A stretch of DNA of 64,000 nt from Xestospongia bergquistia (lineage: Eukaryota; Porifera; Demospongiae; Haplosclerida; Petrosiidae): positions 4,908,001-4,972,000 of the forward strand of contig OZ014413.1 of NCBI GenBank assembly GCA_963965975.1. Direction: 5' to 3'. This document shows positions 26,278-40,604 of the stretch, one piece after another. The notes under the pieces were generated by a model that saw only the letters and a program-made list of their open reading frames with translations, was not told the origin of the DNA and did not search any database. The stretch's first letter is position 1; the number at the start of each line of letters is the position of its first letter. The position numbers and the translations under genes were made by a program.

Positions 26278-29200
26278 AGTTATTAAAAGTTATAACCTGT
26301 CTCAGTAATACTCCTTTGTCCTCTATGAGTTGCAGTTCCATTACTTCTTACAGTAGTATTAGTAGCTCCTAATGTTACAGTGATATATACAATATTAGCA
26401 TCTAGTTATTAAAAGTTATAACCTGTCTCAGTAATACTTCTTTGTCCTCTATGAGTTGGAGTTCCATTACTTCTTACAGTAGTATCAGTAGTTCCTAATG
26501 TTACAGTTATATATACAATATTAGTATCTAGTTATTAAAAGTTATACCCTGTCTCAGTAATACTCCTTTGTCCTCTATGAGTTGGAGTTCCATTACTTCT
26601 TACAGTAGTATCAGTAGCTCCTAATGTTACAGTTATATATACAATATTAGTATCTAGTTATTAAAAGTTATAACCTGTCTCAGTAATACTCCTTTGTCCT
26701 CTACGAGTTGGAGTTCCATTACTTCTTACAGTAGTATCAGTAGTTCCTAATGTTACAGTTATATATACAATATTAGTATCTAGTTATTAAAAGTTATACC
26801 CTGTCTCAGTAATACTCCTTTGTCCTCTATGAGTTGGAGTTCCATTACTTCTTACAGTAGTATCAGTAGCTCCTAATGTTACAGTTATATATACAATATT
26901 AGCATCTAGTTATTAAAAGTTATACCCTGTCTCAGTAATACTCCTTTGTCCTCTACGAGTTCCAGTTCCATTACTTCTTACAGTAGTATCAGTAGCTCCT
27001 AATGTTACAGTTATATATACAATATTAGTATCTAGTTATTAAAAGTTATAACCTGTCTCAGTATTACACCTTTGTCCTCTACGAGTTCCAGTTCCATTAC
27101 TTCTTACAATAGTATCAGTAGCACCTAATGTTACAGTTATATATACAATATTAGTATCTAGTTATTAAAAGTTATAACCTGTCTCAGTAATACTTCTTTG
27201 TCCTCTACGAGTTCCAGTTCCATTACTTCTTACAGTAGTATCAGTAGCTCCTAATGTTACAGTTATATATACAATATTAGTATCTAGTTATTAAAAGTTA
27301 TAACCTATCTCAGTAATACTCCTTTGTCCTCTATGAGTTGGAGTTCCATTACTTCTTACAGTAGTATCAGTAGCTCCTAATGTTACAGTTATATATACTT
27401 TATTAGTATCTAGTTATTAAAAGTTATAACCTATCTCAGTATTACACCTTTGTCCTCTACGAGTTCCAGTTCCATTACTTCTTACAATAGTATCAGTAGC
27501 ACCTAATGTTACAGTTATATATACAATATTAGTATCTAGTTATTAAAAGATATACCCTGTCTCAGTAATACTCCTTTGTCCTCTATGAGTTGGAGTTCCA
27601 TTACTTCTTACAGTAGTATCAATAGCTCCTAATGTTACAGTTATATATACAATATTAGTATCTAGTTATTAAAAGTTATAACCTATCTCAGTAATACTCC
27701 TTTGTCCTCTATGAGTTGGACTTCCATTACTTCTTACAGTAGTATCAGTAGTTCCTAATGTTACAGTTATATATACAATATTAGTATCTAGTTATTAAAA
27801 GATATACCCTGTCTCAGTAATACTCCTTTGTCCTCTATGAGTTTGACTTCCATTACTTCTTACAGTAGTATCAGTAGCTCCTAATGTTACAGTTATATAT
27901 ACAATATTAGTATCTAGTTATTAAAAGTTATAACCTGTCGCAGTAATACTCCTTTGTCCTCTACGAGTTCCAATTCCATTACTTCTTACAGTTGTATTAG
28001 TAGCTCCTAATGTTACAGTTATATATACAATATTAGTATCTAGTTATTAAAAGTTATAACCTGTCTCAGTAATACTCCTTTGTCCTCTACGAGTTCCAGT
28101 TCCATTACTTCTTACAGTAGTATCAGTAGCTCCTAATGTTACAGTTATATATACAATATTAGTATCTAGTTATTAAAAGTTATAACCTGTCTCAGCATTA
28201 CACCTTTGTCCTCTACGAGTTCCAGTTCCATTACTTCTTACAATAGTATCAGTAGCACCTAATGTTACAGTTATATATACAATATTAGTATCTAGTTATT
28301 AAAAGTTATAACCTGTCTCAGTAATACTTCTTTGTCCTCTACGAGTTCCAGTTCCATTACTTCTTACAGTAGTATCAGTAGCTCCTAATGTTACAGTTAT
28401 ATATACAATATTAGTATCTAGTTATTAAAAGTTATAACCTATCTCAGTAATACTCCTTTGTCCTCAATGAGTTGGAGTTCCATTACTTCTTACAGTAGTA
28501 TCAGTAGCTCCTAATGTTACAGTTATATATACTTTATTAGTGTCTAGTTATTAAAAGTTATAGCCTGTCTCAGTAATACTTCTTTGTCCTCTACGAGTTC
28601 CAGTTCCATTACTTCTTACAGTAGTATCAGTAGCTCCTAATGTTACAGTTATATATACAATATTAGTATCTAGTTATTAAAAGTTATAACCTATCTCAGT
28701 AATACTCCTTTGTCCTCAATGAGTTGGAGTTCCATTACTTCTTACAGTAGTATCAGTAGCTCCTAATGTTACAGTTATATATACAATATTAGTATCTAGT
28801 TATTAAAAGTTATAACCTATCTCAGTATTACACCTTTGTCCTCTACGAGTTCCAGTTCCATTACTTCTTACAATAGTATCAGTAGCACCTAATGTTACAG
28901 TTATATATACAATATTAGTATCTAGTTATTAAAAGTTATAACCTGTCTCAGTAATACTTCTTTTTCCTCTACGAGTTCTAGTTCCATTACTTCTTACAAT
29001 AGTATCAGTAGCTCCTAATGTTACAGTTATATATACAATATTAGTATCTAGTTATTAAAAGTTATAACCTATCTCAGTAATACTCCTTTGTCCTCAATGA
29101 GTTGGAGTTCCATTACTTCTTACAGTAGTATCAGTAGCTCCTAATGTTACAGTTATATATACAATATTAGTATCTAGTTATTAAAAGTTATAACCTATCT

Positions 29201-32200
29201 CAGTAATACTCCTTTGTCCTCTATGAGTTGGACTTCCATTACTTCTTACAGTAGTATCAGTAGTTCCTAATGTTACAGTTATACATACAATATTATTAAA
29301 AGATATACCCTGTCTCAGTAATACTCCTTTGTCCTCTATGAGTTGGAGTTCCATTACTTCTTACAGTAGTATCAGTAGCTCCTAATGTTACAGTTATATA
29401 TTAGTATCTAGTTATTAAAAGTTATAACCTGTCTCAGTATTACTTCTCTGTCCTCTACGAGTTGCAGTTCCATTACTTCTTACAGTAGTATTTGTAGCTC
29501 CTAATGTTACAGTTATATATACAATATTAGTATCTAGTTATTAAAATTTATAACCTATCTCAGTAATACGTCTTTGTCCTCAATGAGTTGGAGTTCCATT
29601 ACTTCTTACAGTAGTATCAGTAGCACCTAATGTTACAGTTATATATACAATATTAGTATCTAGTTATTAAAAGTTATAACCTATCTCAGTATTACACCTT
29701 AGTCCTCTACGAGTTCCAGTTCCATTACTTCTTACAATAGTATCAGTAGCACCTAATGTTACAGTTATATATACAATATTAGTATCTAGTTATTAAAAGT
29801 TATAACCTATCTCAGTAATATACTTTGTCCTCTATGAGTTTGACCTCCATTACTTCTTACAGTAGTATTAGTAGCTGCTAATGATACAGTTATATATACA
29901 ATATTAGTATCTAGTTATTAAAAGTTATAAGCTGTCTCAGTATTACACCTTTGTCCTCTACGAGTTCCAGTTCCATTACTGCTTACAACAGTATCAGTAG
30001 CACCTAATGTACAGTTATATATACAATATTAGTATCTAGTTATTAAATGTTATAACCTGTCTCAGTAATACTTCTTTGTCCTCTATGAGTTGCAGTTCCA
30101 TTACTTCTTACAGTAGTATCAGTAGCTCCTAATGTTACAGTTATATATACAATATTAGTATCTAGTTATTAAAAGTTATAACCTGTCTCAGTAATACTTC
30201 TTTGTCCTCTGCGAGTTCTAGTTCCATTACTTCTTACAATAGTATCAGTAGCTCCTAATGTTACAGTTATATATACAATATTAGTATCTAGTTATTAAAA
30301 GTTACAACCTATCTCAGTAATACTCTTTTGTCCTCTATGAGTTGGACTTCCATTACTTCTTACAGTAGTATCAGTAGTTCCTAATGTTACAGTTATATAT
30401 ACAATATTAGTATCTAGTTATTAAAAGATATACCCTGTCTCAGTAATACTCCTTTGTCCTCTACGAGTTGCAGTTCCATTACTTCTTACAGTAGTATTTG
30501 TAGCTCCTAATCTTACAGTTATATATACAATATTAGTATCTAGTTATTAAAATTTATAACCTATCTCAGTAATACTTCTTTGTCCTCAATGAGTTGGAGT
30601 TCCATTACTTCTTACAGTAGTATCAGTAGCTCCTAATGTTACAGTTATATATACTTTATTAGTATCTAGTTATTAAAAGTTATAGCCTGTCTCAGTATTA
30701 CACCTTTTTCCTCTATGAGTTGCAGTTCCATTACTTCTTACAATAGTATCAGTAGCACCTAATGTTACAGTTATATATACAATATTAGTATCTAGTTATT
30801 AAAAGTTATAACCTATCTCAGTATTACACCTTTGTACTCTACGAGTTCCAGTTCCATTACTTCTTACAGTAGTATCAGTAGCTCCTAATGTTACAGTTAT
30901 ATATACAATATTAGTATCTAGTTATTAAAAGTTATAACCTATCTCAGTAATATACTTTGTCCTCTATGAGTTTGACTTCCATTACTTCTTACAGTAGTAT
31001 TACTAGCTGCTAATGTTACAGTTATATATACAATATTAGTATCTAGTTATTAAAAGTTATAAGCTGTCTCAGTATTACACCTTTGTCCTCTACGAGTTCC
31101 AGTTCCATTACTGCTTACAACAGTATCAGTAGCACTTAATGTACAGTTATATATACAATATTAGTATCTAGTTATTAAATGTTATAACCTGTCTCAGTAA
31201 TACTTCTTTGTCCTCTATGAGTTGCAGTTCCATTACTTCTTACAGTAGTATCAGTAGCTCCTAATGTTACAGTTATATATACAATATTAGTATCTAGTTA
31301 TTAAAAGTTATAACCTGTCTGAGTAATACTTCTTTGTCCTCTGCGAGTTCTAGTTCCATTACTTCTTACAATAGTATCAGTAGCTCCTAATGTTACAGTT
31401 ATATATACAATATTAGTATCTAGTTATTAAAAGTTACAACCTATCTCAGTAATACTCTTTTGTCCTCTATGAGTTGGACTTCCATTACTTCTTACAGTAG
31501 TATCAGTAGTTCCTAATGTTACAGTTATATATACAATATTAGTATCTAGTTATTAAAAGATATACCCTGTCTCAGTAATACTCCTTTGTCCTCTACGAGT
31601 TGCAGTTCCATTACTTCTTACAGTAGTATTTTTAGCTCCTAATGTTACAGTTATATATACAATATTAGTATCTAGTTATTAAAATTTATAACCTATCTCA
31701 GTAATACTTCTTTGTCCTCAATGAGTTGGAGTTCCATTACTTCTTACAGTAGTATCAGTAGCTCCTAATGTTACAGTTATATATACTTTATTAGTATCTA
31801 GTTATTAAAAGTTATAGCCTGTCTCAGTATTACACCTTTGTACTCTACGAGTTCCAGTTCCATTACTTCTTACAGTAGTATCAGTAGCTCCTAATGTTAC
31901 AGTTATATATATAATATTAGTATCTAGTTATTAAAAGTTATAACCTATCTCAGTATTACACCTTTGTACTCTACGAGTTCCAGTTCCATTACTTCTTACA
32001 GTAGTATCAGTAGCTCCTAATGTTACAGTTATATATACAATATTAGTATCTAGTTATTAAAAGTTATAACCTATCTCAGTAATATACTTTGTCCTCTATG
32101 AGTTTGACTTCCATTACTTCTTACAGTAGTATTACTAGCTGCTAATGTTACAGTTATATATACAATATTAGTATCTAGTTATTAAAAGTTATAAGCTGTC

Positions 32201-33683
32201 TCAGTATTACACCTTTGTCCTCTACGAGTTCCAGTTCCATTACTTCTTACAGTAGTATCAGTAGCTCCTAATGTTACAGTTATATATACAATATTAGTAT
32301 CTAGTTATTAAAAGTTATAACCTGTCTCAGTAATACTTCTTTGTCCTCTGCGAGTTCTAGTTCCATTACTTCTTACAATAGTATCAGTAGCTCCTAATGT
32401 TACAGTTATATATACAATATTAGTATCTAGTTATTAAAAGTTACAACCTATCTCAGTAATACTCTTTTGTCCTCTATGAGTTGGACTTCCATTACTTCTT
32501 ACAGTAGTATCAGTAGTTCCTAATGTTACAGTTATATATACAATATTAGTATCTAGTTATTAAAAGATATACCCTGTCTCAGTAATACTCCTTTGTCCTC
32601 TACGAGTTGCAGTTCCATTACTTCTTACAGTAGTATCAGTAGCTCCTAATGTTACAGTTATATATACAATATTAGCAGCTAGTTATTAAAAGTTATAACC
32701 TGTCTCAGTATTACACCTTTGTCCTCTACGAGTTCTAGTTCCTTTACTTCTTACAATAGTATCAGTAGTACCTAATGTTACAGTTATATATACAATATTA
32801 GTATCTATTTATTAAAAGTTATAACCTGTCTCAGTATTACTTCTCTGTCCTCTACGAGTTGCAGTTCCATTACTTCTTACAGTAGTATCAGTAGCTCCTA
32901 ACGTTACAGTTGTATATACAATATTAGTATCTAGTTATTAAAAGTTATAACCTCTCTCAGTAATACTTCGTTTTCCTCTACGAGTTCCAGTTCCGTTACT
33001 TCTTACAGTAGTATCAGTATCTCCTAATGTTACAGTTATATATACGATATTAGTATCTAGTTATTAAAAGTTATAACCTATCTCAGTAGTACTCCTTTGT
33101 CCTCTATGAGTTGGACTTCCATTACTTCTTACAGTAGTATCAGTAGTTCCTAATGTTACAGTTATATATACAATATTAGTATCTAGTTATTAAAAGTTAT
33201 ACCCTGTCTCAGTAATACTCCTTTGTCCTCTACGAGTTGCAGTTCCATTACTTCTTACAGTAGTATCAGTAGCTCCTAATGTTACAGTTATTTATACTAT
33301 ATTAGCATCTAGTTATTAAAAGTTATAACCTATCTCAGTATTACACCTTTGTCCTCTATGAGTTGCAGTTCCATTACTTCTTATAGTAGTATCAGTAGTT
33401 CCTAATGTTACAGTTATATATACAATATTAGTATCTAGTTATTAAAAGTTATAACCTGTCTCAGTATTACACCTTTGTCCTCTACGAGTTGCAGTTCCAT
33501 TACTTCTTACAGTAGTATTAGTAGCTCCTAATGTTACAGTGATATATACAATATTATCATCTAGTTATTAAAAGTTATAACCTGTCTCAGTATTACACCT
33601 TTGTCCTCTATGAGTTCCAGTTCCATTACTTCTTACAATAGTATCAGAAGCACCTTATGTTACAGTTATATATACAATATTAA
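26278..33683. repeat. 126-bp satellite, about 59 monomers (copy 2)
   Basis: Same monomer as 7,061-8,313, expanded about sixfold. A higher-order repeat is visible: a diagnostic variant (tatactttgtcctctatga) recurs at 29,819, 30,951 and 32,083, exactly 1,132 bp apart, or nine monomers minus two bases. Two monomers around 29,290-29,400 are shortened. Array ends match copy 1 (entry after actatatatatctatct, exit into taagtccgactagttt). Confidence 0.95.
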
Positions 33684-34396
33684 GTCCGACTAGTTTAGAG
33701 AATCTTACTATTAAATGAGTTTGCTCTCCAAATTGGCCACAGTTAGGTTATCAGATTTTTATTCTGAACAGTTCACTGGCACTGGTTTGTTTAGCTTTTA
33801 GTATGTGGCTAATAAAACACACTACCACCAAACACCTATAACAATAATATTTTAAACATTACATAATATAATTTGCTTTTGTCTTATAGCTATTTTGTAC
33901 CAATGGCAGAGTATAATATGAGACAATTTAAATTGCTCTCTCTCTCAAGAATTCCTCAAACAGAGGAAACATTTACCCATCAAACCTCAGCCTGCTTTTA
34001 TCCTTTATATTTACGTGTTGAAATCATGTGACTGGGTGTTGGCAAAATGGGATCATCAGACAGGGGTAACACTTCACTATTGAGTAGTCAAAATTTTGAC
34101 TAAAATTTGAGGTAAAAAATGCGTCGATCACATGGGAAAATGACTAAATAGTTTAGGTTTTGTACAAGTGAGTCAGATAATACATATGGCACATATAGCT
34201 CAACCTGTTTTTGGAGCCACACACCAGTTTATAATTGTCATTGAAATGATCATATTCAGAATAACCACCTATATATCCCTCATTGTGGGCACGGTCTTCT
34301 TTCCGTTCCAATGGACTTGCTGGTGTAGACTATCAATAATATCCTTGGAATTGTAAGGATTCTTGAAGTTTTGAGATTTCTGTCTCCTTTTCCTAA
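33684..34396. other. Low-copy DNA, copy 2
   Basis: Equivalent to 8,314-9,050 with small indels. No gene recognised. Confidence 0.4.
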
Positions 34397-35540
34397 TCAC
34401 TGGAGCACTACTATACTGCAGATTTTATCTTAAAATGATCCATTTTTTAGGACAATTTAATAGGATTCTGCATATCCATTATGTTCCTTTGTCTTATTTC
34501 TGTAAGCAATTATCGTTTGTTTTAAAAGACTTCTAACAACAGAAACTAAAATACAGACTCAGTTTTGTCTTGGGAAATTTTATGTAGAGAATGTAACACA
34601 AATAACACATTATCAAATAAATTGAATAAATCATAAGGTGGTCATGATGGGCAGTTTACCAGTTCTTGTAGTATGTACTTGATGGTACATCCTACTATCT
34701 TGACAGCACAAACAGTAACATAATGATTGCCACTGAACTGAAAATAGAAATGCAAGCACTATACCATATAGTTTATAATAGACACCACATGTAATATGTC
34801 CTTTTTCTGAGAAGTCGTTTGTTAAATTACACACACTGCAGCAAAGTTCCAGAGTAATTAACAGTCTTTGGTAAAATGTCAACAGTCATATAACCTTCTG
34901 TACCATATACATCACTACAGGGCTATAGGGAAGTAAAATGGATGGTAAAATTTCTTTAAATCCTAACAACGAAAGATATATATTAACACACGAACTTATA
35001 AATTATTGTACCTTTTATGTAGCAAAGCATGCTGATATACTGCACTACTGTAATAGCTAACTTCCACCAGCTTTTAGACATAATCTAATTTGGTAAGATT
35101 CTATAGAAAATGTGAGCACTTACATTTATATATATATAACAAATATACCCCATTCAAGTCGAATTTGATCTGATTCTATATATTTTTTGCTAAACATGTA
35201 TGTTAGTGAGAAATGGCTTTGATTATTTAACAGCCTTTGAAATAGTGTTTAAAATACACAAAGTGCGGGTAATATGTGAAAGATACTGTTTGCATTCCAG
35301 CATTTCGACATGCATTCTCTAACTATAACAGAAACTGTACAAATTGTTAAAAAAGTGGAAAAAAGGACAAAGAATAAAGCAAACCAATTAAAAAGAGGCT
35401 TTAGTATAACTGTGAAAAAAACATTAAAGTTATGAGGCTGGCCACATTTGCTATATTATTGATACAACTTTTTGCCATAACAATTTCAAACTTTACAATC
35501 TACTAGCCAAACTACAGAGCTACTATATTATATACGCTTC
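34397..35540. repeat. 1-kb segment, single in copy 2, with spacer
   Basis: Single counterpart of the doubled segment at 9,051-11,065, followed by the short spacer before the foldback element. It lacks about 10 bp (near 35,300) that both copy 1 versions contain. Confidence 0.85.
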
Positions 35541-35675
35541 AAAAAAGAATGAGCTGAGGATTGACAGTACTCTCAGTACATCATAGCTAGGATACCTATG
35601 ATGCTCCAGACGACACCAACGTGGAGGTGGTACTGTATCGCCGTCCACCCACCCTTCCACCTCTCATTCTTTTTT
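35541..35675. mobile_element. 135-bp foldback (MITE-like) element, copy 2
   Basis: Same 13-bp terminal inverted repeats and interior as 11,214-11,348, with one visible substitution (tgtatcgcc versus tgtattgcc). Confidence 0.5.
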
Positions 35676-36000
35676 ATTGGCCTAATATGCTCAAAAGACA
35701 TCTGTTAAGGGCTTAATATGCTCAAAATACATCTTTTAATGGCCTACTATGCTCAAAATATATCTTTTAATGGCCTAATATGCTCAAAATACATCTTTTA
35801 ATGGCCAAATATGCTCAAAACACATCTGATAATGGCTTAACATGCTCAAACTACAACTTTTAATGGCGTAATATGCTCGAATGCATCTTATGATGGCCTA
35901 ATATGTTCGAAATACATCTTTTAATGGCCTAACATTGATTGTCTTTTAATGGCCTAACATTGATCATGATTTAATGGCCTAACATAATCACCTTTTAATG
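35676..36000. repeat. 31-bp minisatellite, about 10 units (copy 2)
   Basis: Same array as 11,349-11,753 but two to three units shorter, again running straight into the 28-bp array. Confidence 0.9.
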
Positions 36001-39000
36001 GTTACATTAGGACACAGTAGATGGGTCAATTGCATTAGAAAGCAGTAGAAGGGACAATTACATTACAACACAGTTGATGGGACAATTATGTTAGAACACA
36101 GTTGATGGGACAATTACGTTAGAACACAGATGATGGGACAATTACGTTAGAACAGGGTTGATGGGACAATTACTTTAGGACACAGTACAAGGACATAGTA
36201 GACAGGACAGTCACTTTAGAACAGTAGATAGGGCAGTTACATAGGAACGCAATAGACAGGACAGTTATGTTAGAGGACACATTAGATGGGACAGACAATC
36301 TAGGACACAGTTGATGGGACAGTCACAATAGGACACAGTTGATAGGATGTTAGGACACAGTTGATGGGATAGTTACATAAGAACACAGTTGATGGGACAA
36401 TTACTTGAGGACAGAGTACATCAGTCAATTACAATAAGACACAGTAGACAGGACAGTTATTTTAGGACACAGTAGATGGGACAGTCACATTAGGACATAG
36501 TAGATGACACAGTATATGGGACAGACAAACAAGGACACAGTAGATGGGACAGTCACAATAGAACACAATTAATAGGACGTTAGGACACAGTTAATGGGAT
36601 AGTTACATAAGAACACAGTTGATGGGACAATTACATGAGGACACAATAGATCAGTCAGTTACAATAGGACACAGTAGACAGGACAGTTACTTTAGGACAC
36701 AGTAGATTGGGCAGTTACATTAGAACACAGTTGATGGGACAATTACGTTAGAACACAGTTGATGGGACAATTACTTTAGGACACAGTACAAGGACATAGT
36801 AGACATGACAGTCACTTTAGAACAGTAGATAGGGCAGTTACATTACAACACAATAAACAGGACAGTTACGAAAGAGGACACATTAGATGGGACAGTCACA
36901 TTAGGACATAGTAGATGACACAGTATATGAGACAGTCAAACTAAGACACAGTTGATGGGACAGTCACAATAGGACACAGTTGATGGGACATTAGGACACA
37001 GTTGATGGGATACTTACATAAGAACACAGTTGATGGGACAATTACTTGAGGACACAGTACATCAGTCAATTACAATAAGGCACAGTAGACAGGACAGTTA
37101 TTTTAGGACATAGTAGATGGGACAGTCACATTAGGACATAGTAGATGACACAGTATATGGGACAGACAAACTAGGACACAGTTGATGGGACAGTCACAAT
37201 AGGACACAGTTGATAGGACATTAGGACACAGTTGATGGGATAGTTACATAAGAACACAGTTGATGGGACAATTACTTGAGGACACAGTACATCAGTCAGT
37301 TGCAATAGGAAACAGTAGACAGGACAGTTACTTTAGGACACAGTAGATGGGGCAATTACATTAGAACACAGTAGATGGGACTGTTACATTAGGACACAGT
37401 ACATGGGACACTTAAATTAGAAGACACTTGATGGGACAATTAAACAGTTACTTTAGAACACAGTAGATTGGAAAGTTATATTAGAACACAGTAGATCGGA
37501 CAGTTACATTAAGACACTGTAGACAGGAGAGTTACATTAAAAGATACTAGATGGGACATTTTCATCAGGACACAGTAGATGGGACATTTTCACTAGAACA
37601 AAGTAGATGGGACAGTTACATTAAAAATTAGTTCATTGCACAGTTACATTAGAACACAGTAGATGGGACAATTACTTTGGAACAGTTTCATTAGGACACA
37701 GTAGATGGGTCAGTTTTATTAGAACACAGTAGATGATACAGTTTCATTAGAACATAGTAGATGGGACAGTTTCATTAGAACACAGTAGATGAGACAGTTT
37801 CATTGGAACACAGTAGATGGGACAATTACTTTTGAACAATTTCATTAGGACACATTAGATGGGACAGTTTCATTATAACACAGTAGATGGGACAGTTACG
37901 ATAAAAATCAGATTATTGGACAGTTACATTAGAAGACAGTAGAGTGGACAATTACTTTAGGACACAGTGGATCAAACAAGTTACATTAGGACACAGTAGA
38001 CAAGAGAGTTACATTAAAAGGCAGTAGATATGACAGTTACTATAGGACACAGTAGATTGGACAGTTTCGTTAGAACGCAGTAGATGATACAGTTTCATTA
38101 GAACACAGTAGATGGGACAGTTTCATTAGAACACAGTAGATGGGACAGTTTCATTGTAACACAGTAGATGGGACAATTACTTTGGAACAGTTTCATTAGG
38201 ACACAGTAGATGGGTCAGTTTTATTAGAACACAGTAGATGATACAGTTTCATTAGAACACAGTAGATGGGACAAATTCATTAGAACACAGTAGATGGGAC
38301 AGTTTCATTGGAACACAGTAGAGGGGACAATTATTTTGGAACAGTTCCATTAGGACACTGTAGATGGGACAGTTTCATTATAACACAGTAGATGGGACAG
38401 TTATGGTAAAAATCAGTTTATTGGACAGTTACATTAGAAGACAGTAGAGTGGACAATTACTTTAGGACACAGTAGATCAGACAAGTTACATTAGGACACA
38501 GTAGACAAGGGAGTTACATTAAAGGACAGTAAATATGACAGTTACTATAGGACACAGTAGATGAGACAGTTTCATTAGAACACAGTAGATGGGACAGTTT
38601 TATTAGAACACACTAGATGGGACAGTTAAATTAGACATTAGAAATCAGTTCATTGGACAGTTACATTAGAACACTAAAAATGAGCTCATTGGACAGTTAC
38701 ATGAGAACACAATAGATGGATTTTAGGAAACAGTAGATCAGACAAGTTACATTAGGACACAGTAGACAAGAGAGTTACATTAAAACACAGTAGATGAAAC
38801 AGTTACTATAGGACAAGGTAGATGAGACAGTTTCATTAGAACACAGTAGATGGGACAGTTTCATTAGAACACAGTAGATGGTACAGTTTTATTAGAACAC
38901 AGTAGATGGGACAGTTACATTAAAAATCAGTTCATTGGACAGATTCATTAGAACGCAGTAGATGGAACAATTACTTTAGGACACAGTACATGGGACAGTT

Positions 39001-39362
39001 ACGTTATGACACAGTAGATGGGACAGTTATGTTAGAACACAATAGACAGGATGATTACATTCGTACAGAGTAGATGCGAGAGTTACATTAGAACGCATTA
39101 GATAGGAAAATCAATTTAGAACACACTAGATCGCACAGTAACATTAAGACACAGTAGACAAGACAGTTACATTAGGACACATTAGATGGGACAGTTATGT
39201 TAGAACACAGTAGATGGGACAGTTTTATTAGAACACAGTAGATGGGACAGTTACGCTAGAACACGGTAGATGGGACAGATTTAGAACATGGTAAATGAGA
39301 CTGTTTTAGAACACAGTAGATGGGACAGTTACATAAAAACACAGTAGATTGGACAGTTATGC
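36001..39362. repeat. 28-bp minisatellite, main block (copy 2)
   Basis: Equivalent to 11,754-17,035 of copy 1 but about 1.9 kb shorter, because the internal block duplication seen in copy 1 is absent. Confidence 0.9.
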
Positions 39363-39710
39363 TATTAAAGGGAATGCTAAGACATATCATATTATACATG
39401 TACGTTAAGGTTCATTGCACATTCCAAGCATGCAAAGAAAATTGTTAGTATCGGTGTATGTACCAACTCAAGTAAAATTAATATGCTCTAGAAAAAATAA
39501 GACCAAGTCTTGTCAGTTAAGACATGCATATACAAATAAAATTAATATACTCTGGAAAAGCTAAGATAAAGGCTTCCCAGTTAAGACATGCATATACAAG
39601 TAAATTATTAATATACTCTAGAAAAGCTAAGATAAAAGCTTGTCAGTTAAGACATGCATATATAAGTAAAATTAAAATGCTCTAGAAAAGCTAAGATAAA
39701 GGCTTGTCAC
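39363..39710. repeat. Spacer and 64-bp minisatellite, about 3-4 units (copy 2)
   Basis: Starts with the same ggaatgctaagacatatc spacer as 17,036 and holds only a few 64-bp units before cacatataatttgtgatt. Confidence 0.85.
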
Positions 39711-40604
39711 ATATAATTTGTGATTACAGTTACTCTTGACTAAATATTGTTACTCCTTAGATCACCATCTTTGTTGTAGAAACAAAATACCAACATCACT
39801 GTAGAGGTAGTAAAAGAATTATTTCACAGCAGTTATCAGAGAATTATATCATAAGTAAATTATTAATAACATCCAATAAGTGGTAGATATAACTTACAAG
39901 ATGTTGGTGAGACTGAGAGCCTCCAGGAGATAGATAGTCCGTCATATAGAGCAGCAACCATAGAAAGTCCGTGATATAGAACAGCAACCATAGAAAAGAA
40001 ACAAATACATTATTTGTCCTAACTCACCATTAAAAGGAACACCATCTTCAATATATGTTCCTAAATGATTATAAATTTATTATATACTATCTGTTATGAG
40101 GTATAACTTACCAGTAGCCAGGGTTGCCTTATAGATATATAAATTTTCTTTCTATATATATGTATATATGTAAAAAATAACAGTGATTATTTTGTTAAAA
40201 ATTTATGTATAGCTCAGAATTATATTGTAGTGGCTGTATATATTAAATTATGTAGCTAAGAGACTACCAGTAATATAATTATAAAAAACAATTATTGCAT
40301 GTAGAATATATCAAACTTACAAGGTAACAGTTGAGAGAACATCACCAGATCATCTTGGAAGATAAAAATCTAACTACATAATGAAATATATAGTGTTGGA
40401 TAACATTGGTTAGAATGTTATATACACAACTCACAACCAGTTTAGTTTTACTAGATCTATAACATTAAATGAAAGCACAGTAACAAACAATGATCATCTA
40501 CTTAACAAGTAAACAGTTAATAACATCATGCTTAGAACTCTGAGGGACATTATTACAATTCTAGCTGACAATAAGTAACCAGTAAATTTAGAACAATATA
40601 ACAA
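39711..40604. other. Low-copy DNA, copy 2
   Basis: Near-identical to 17,897-18,789. No gene recognised. Confidence 0.4.
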
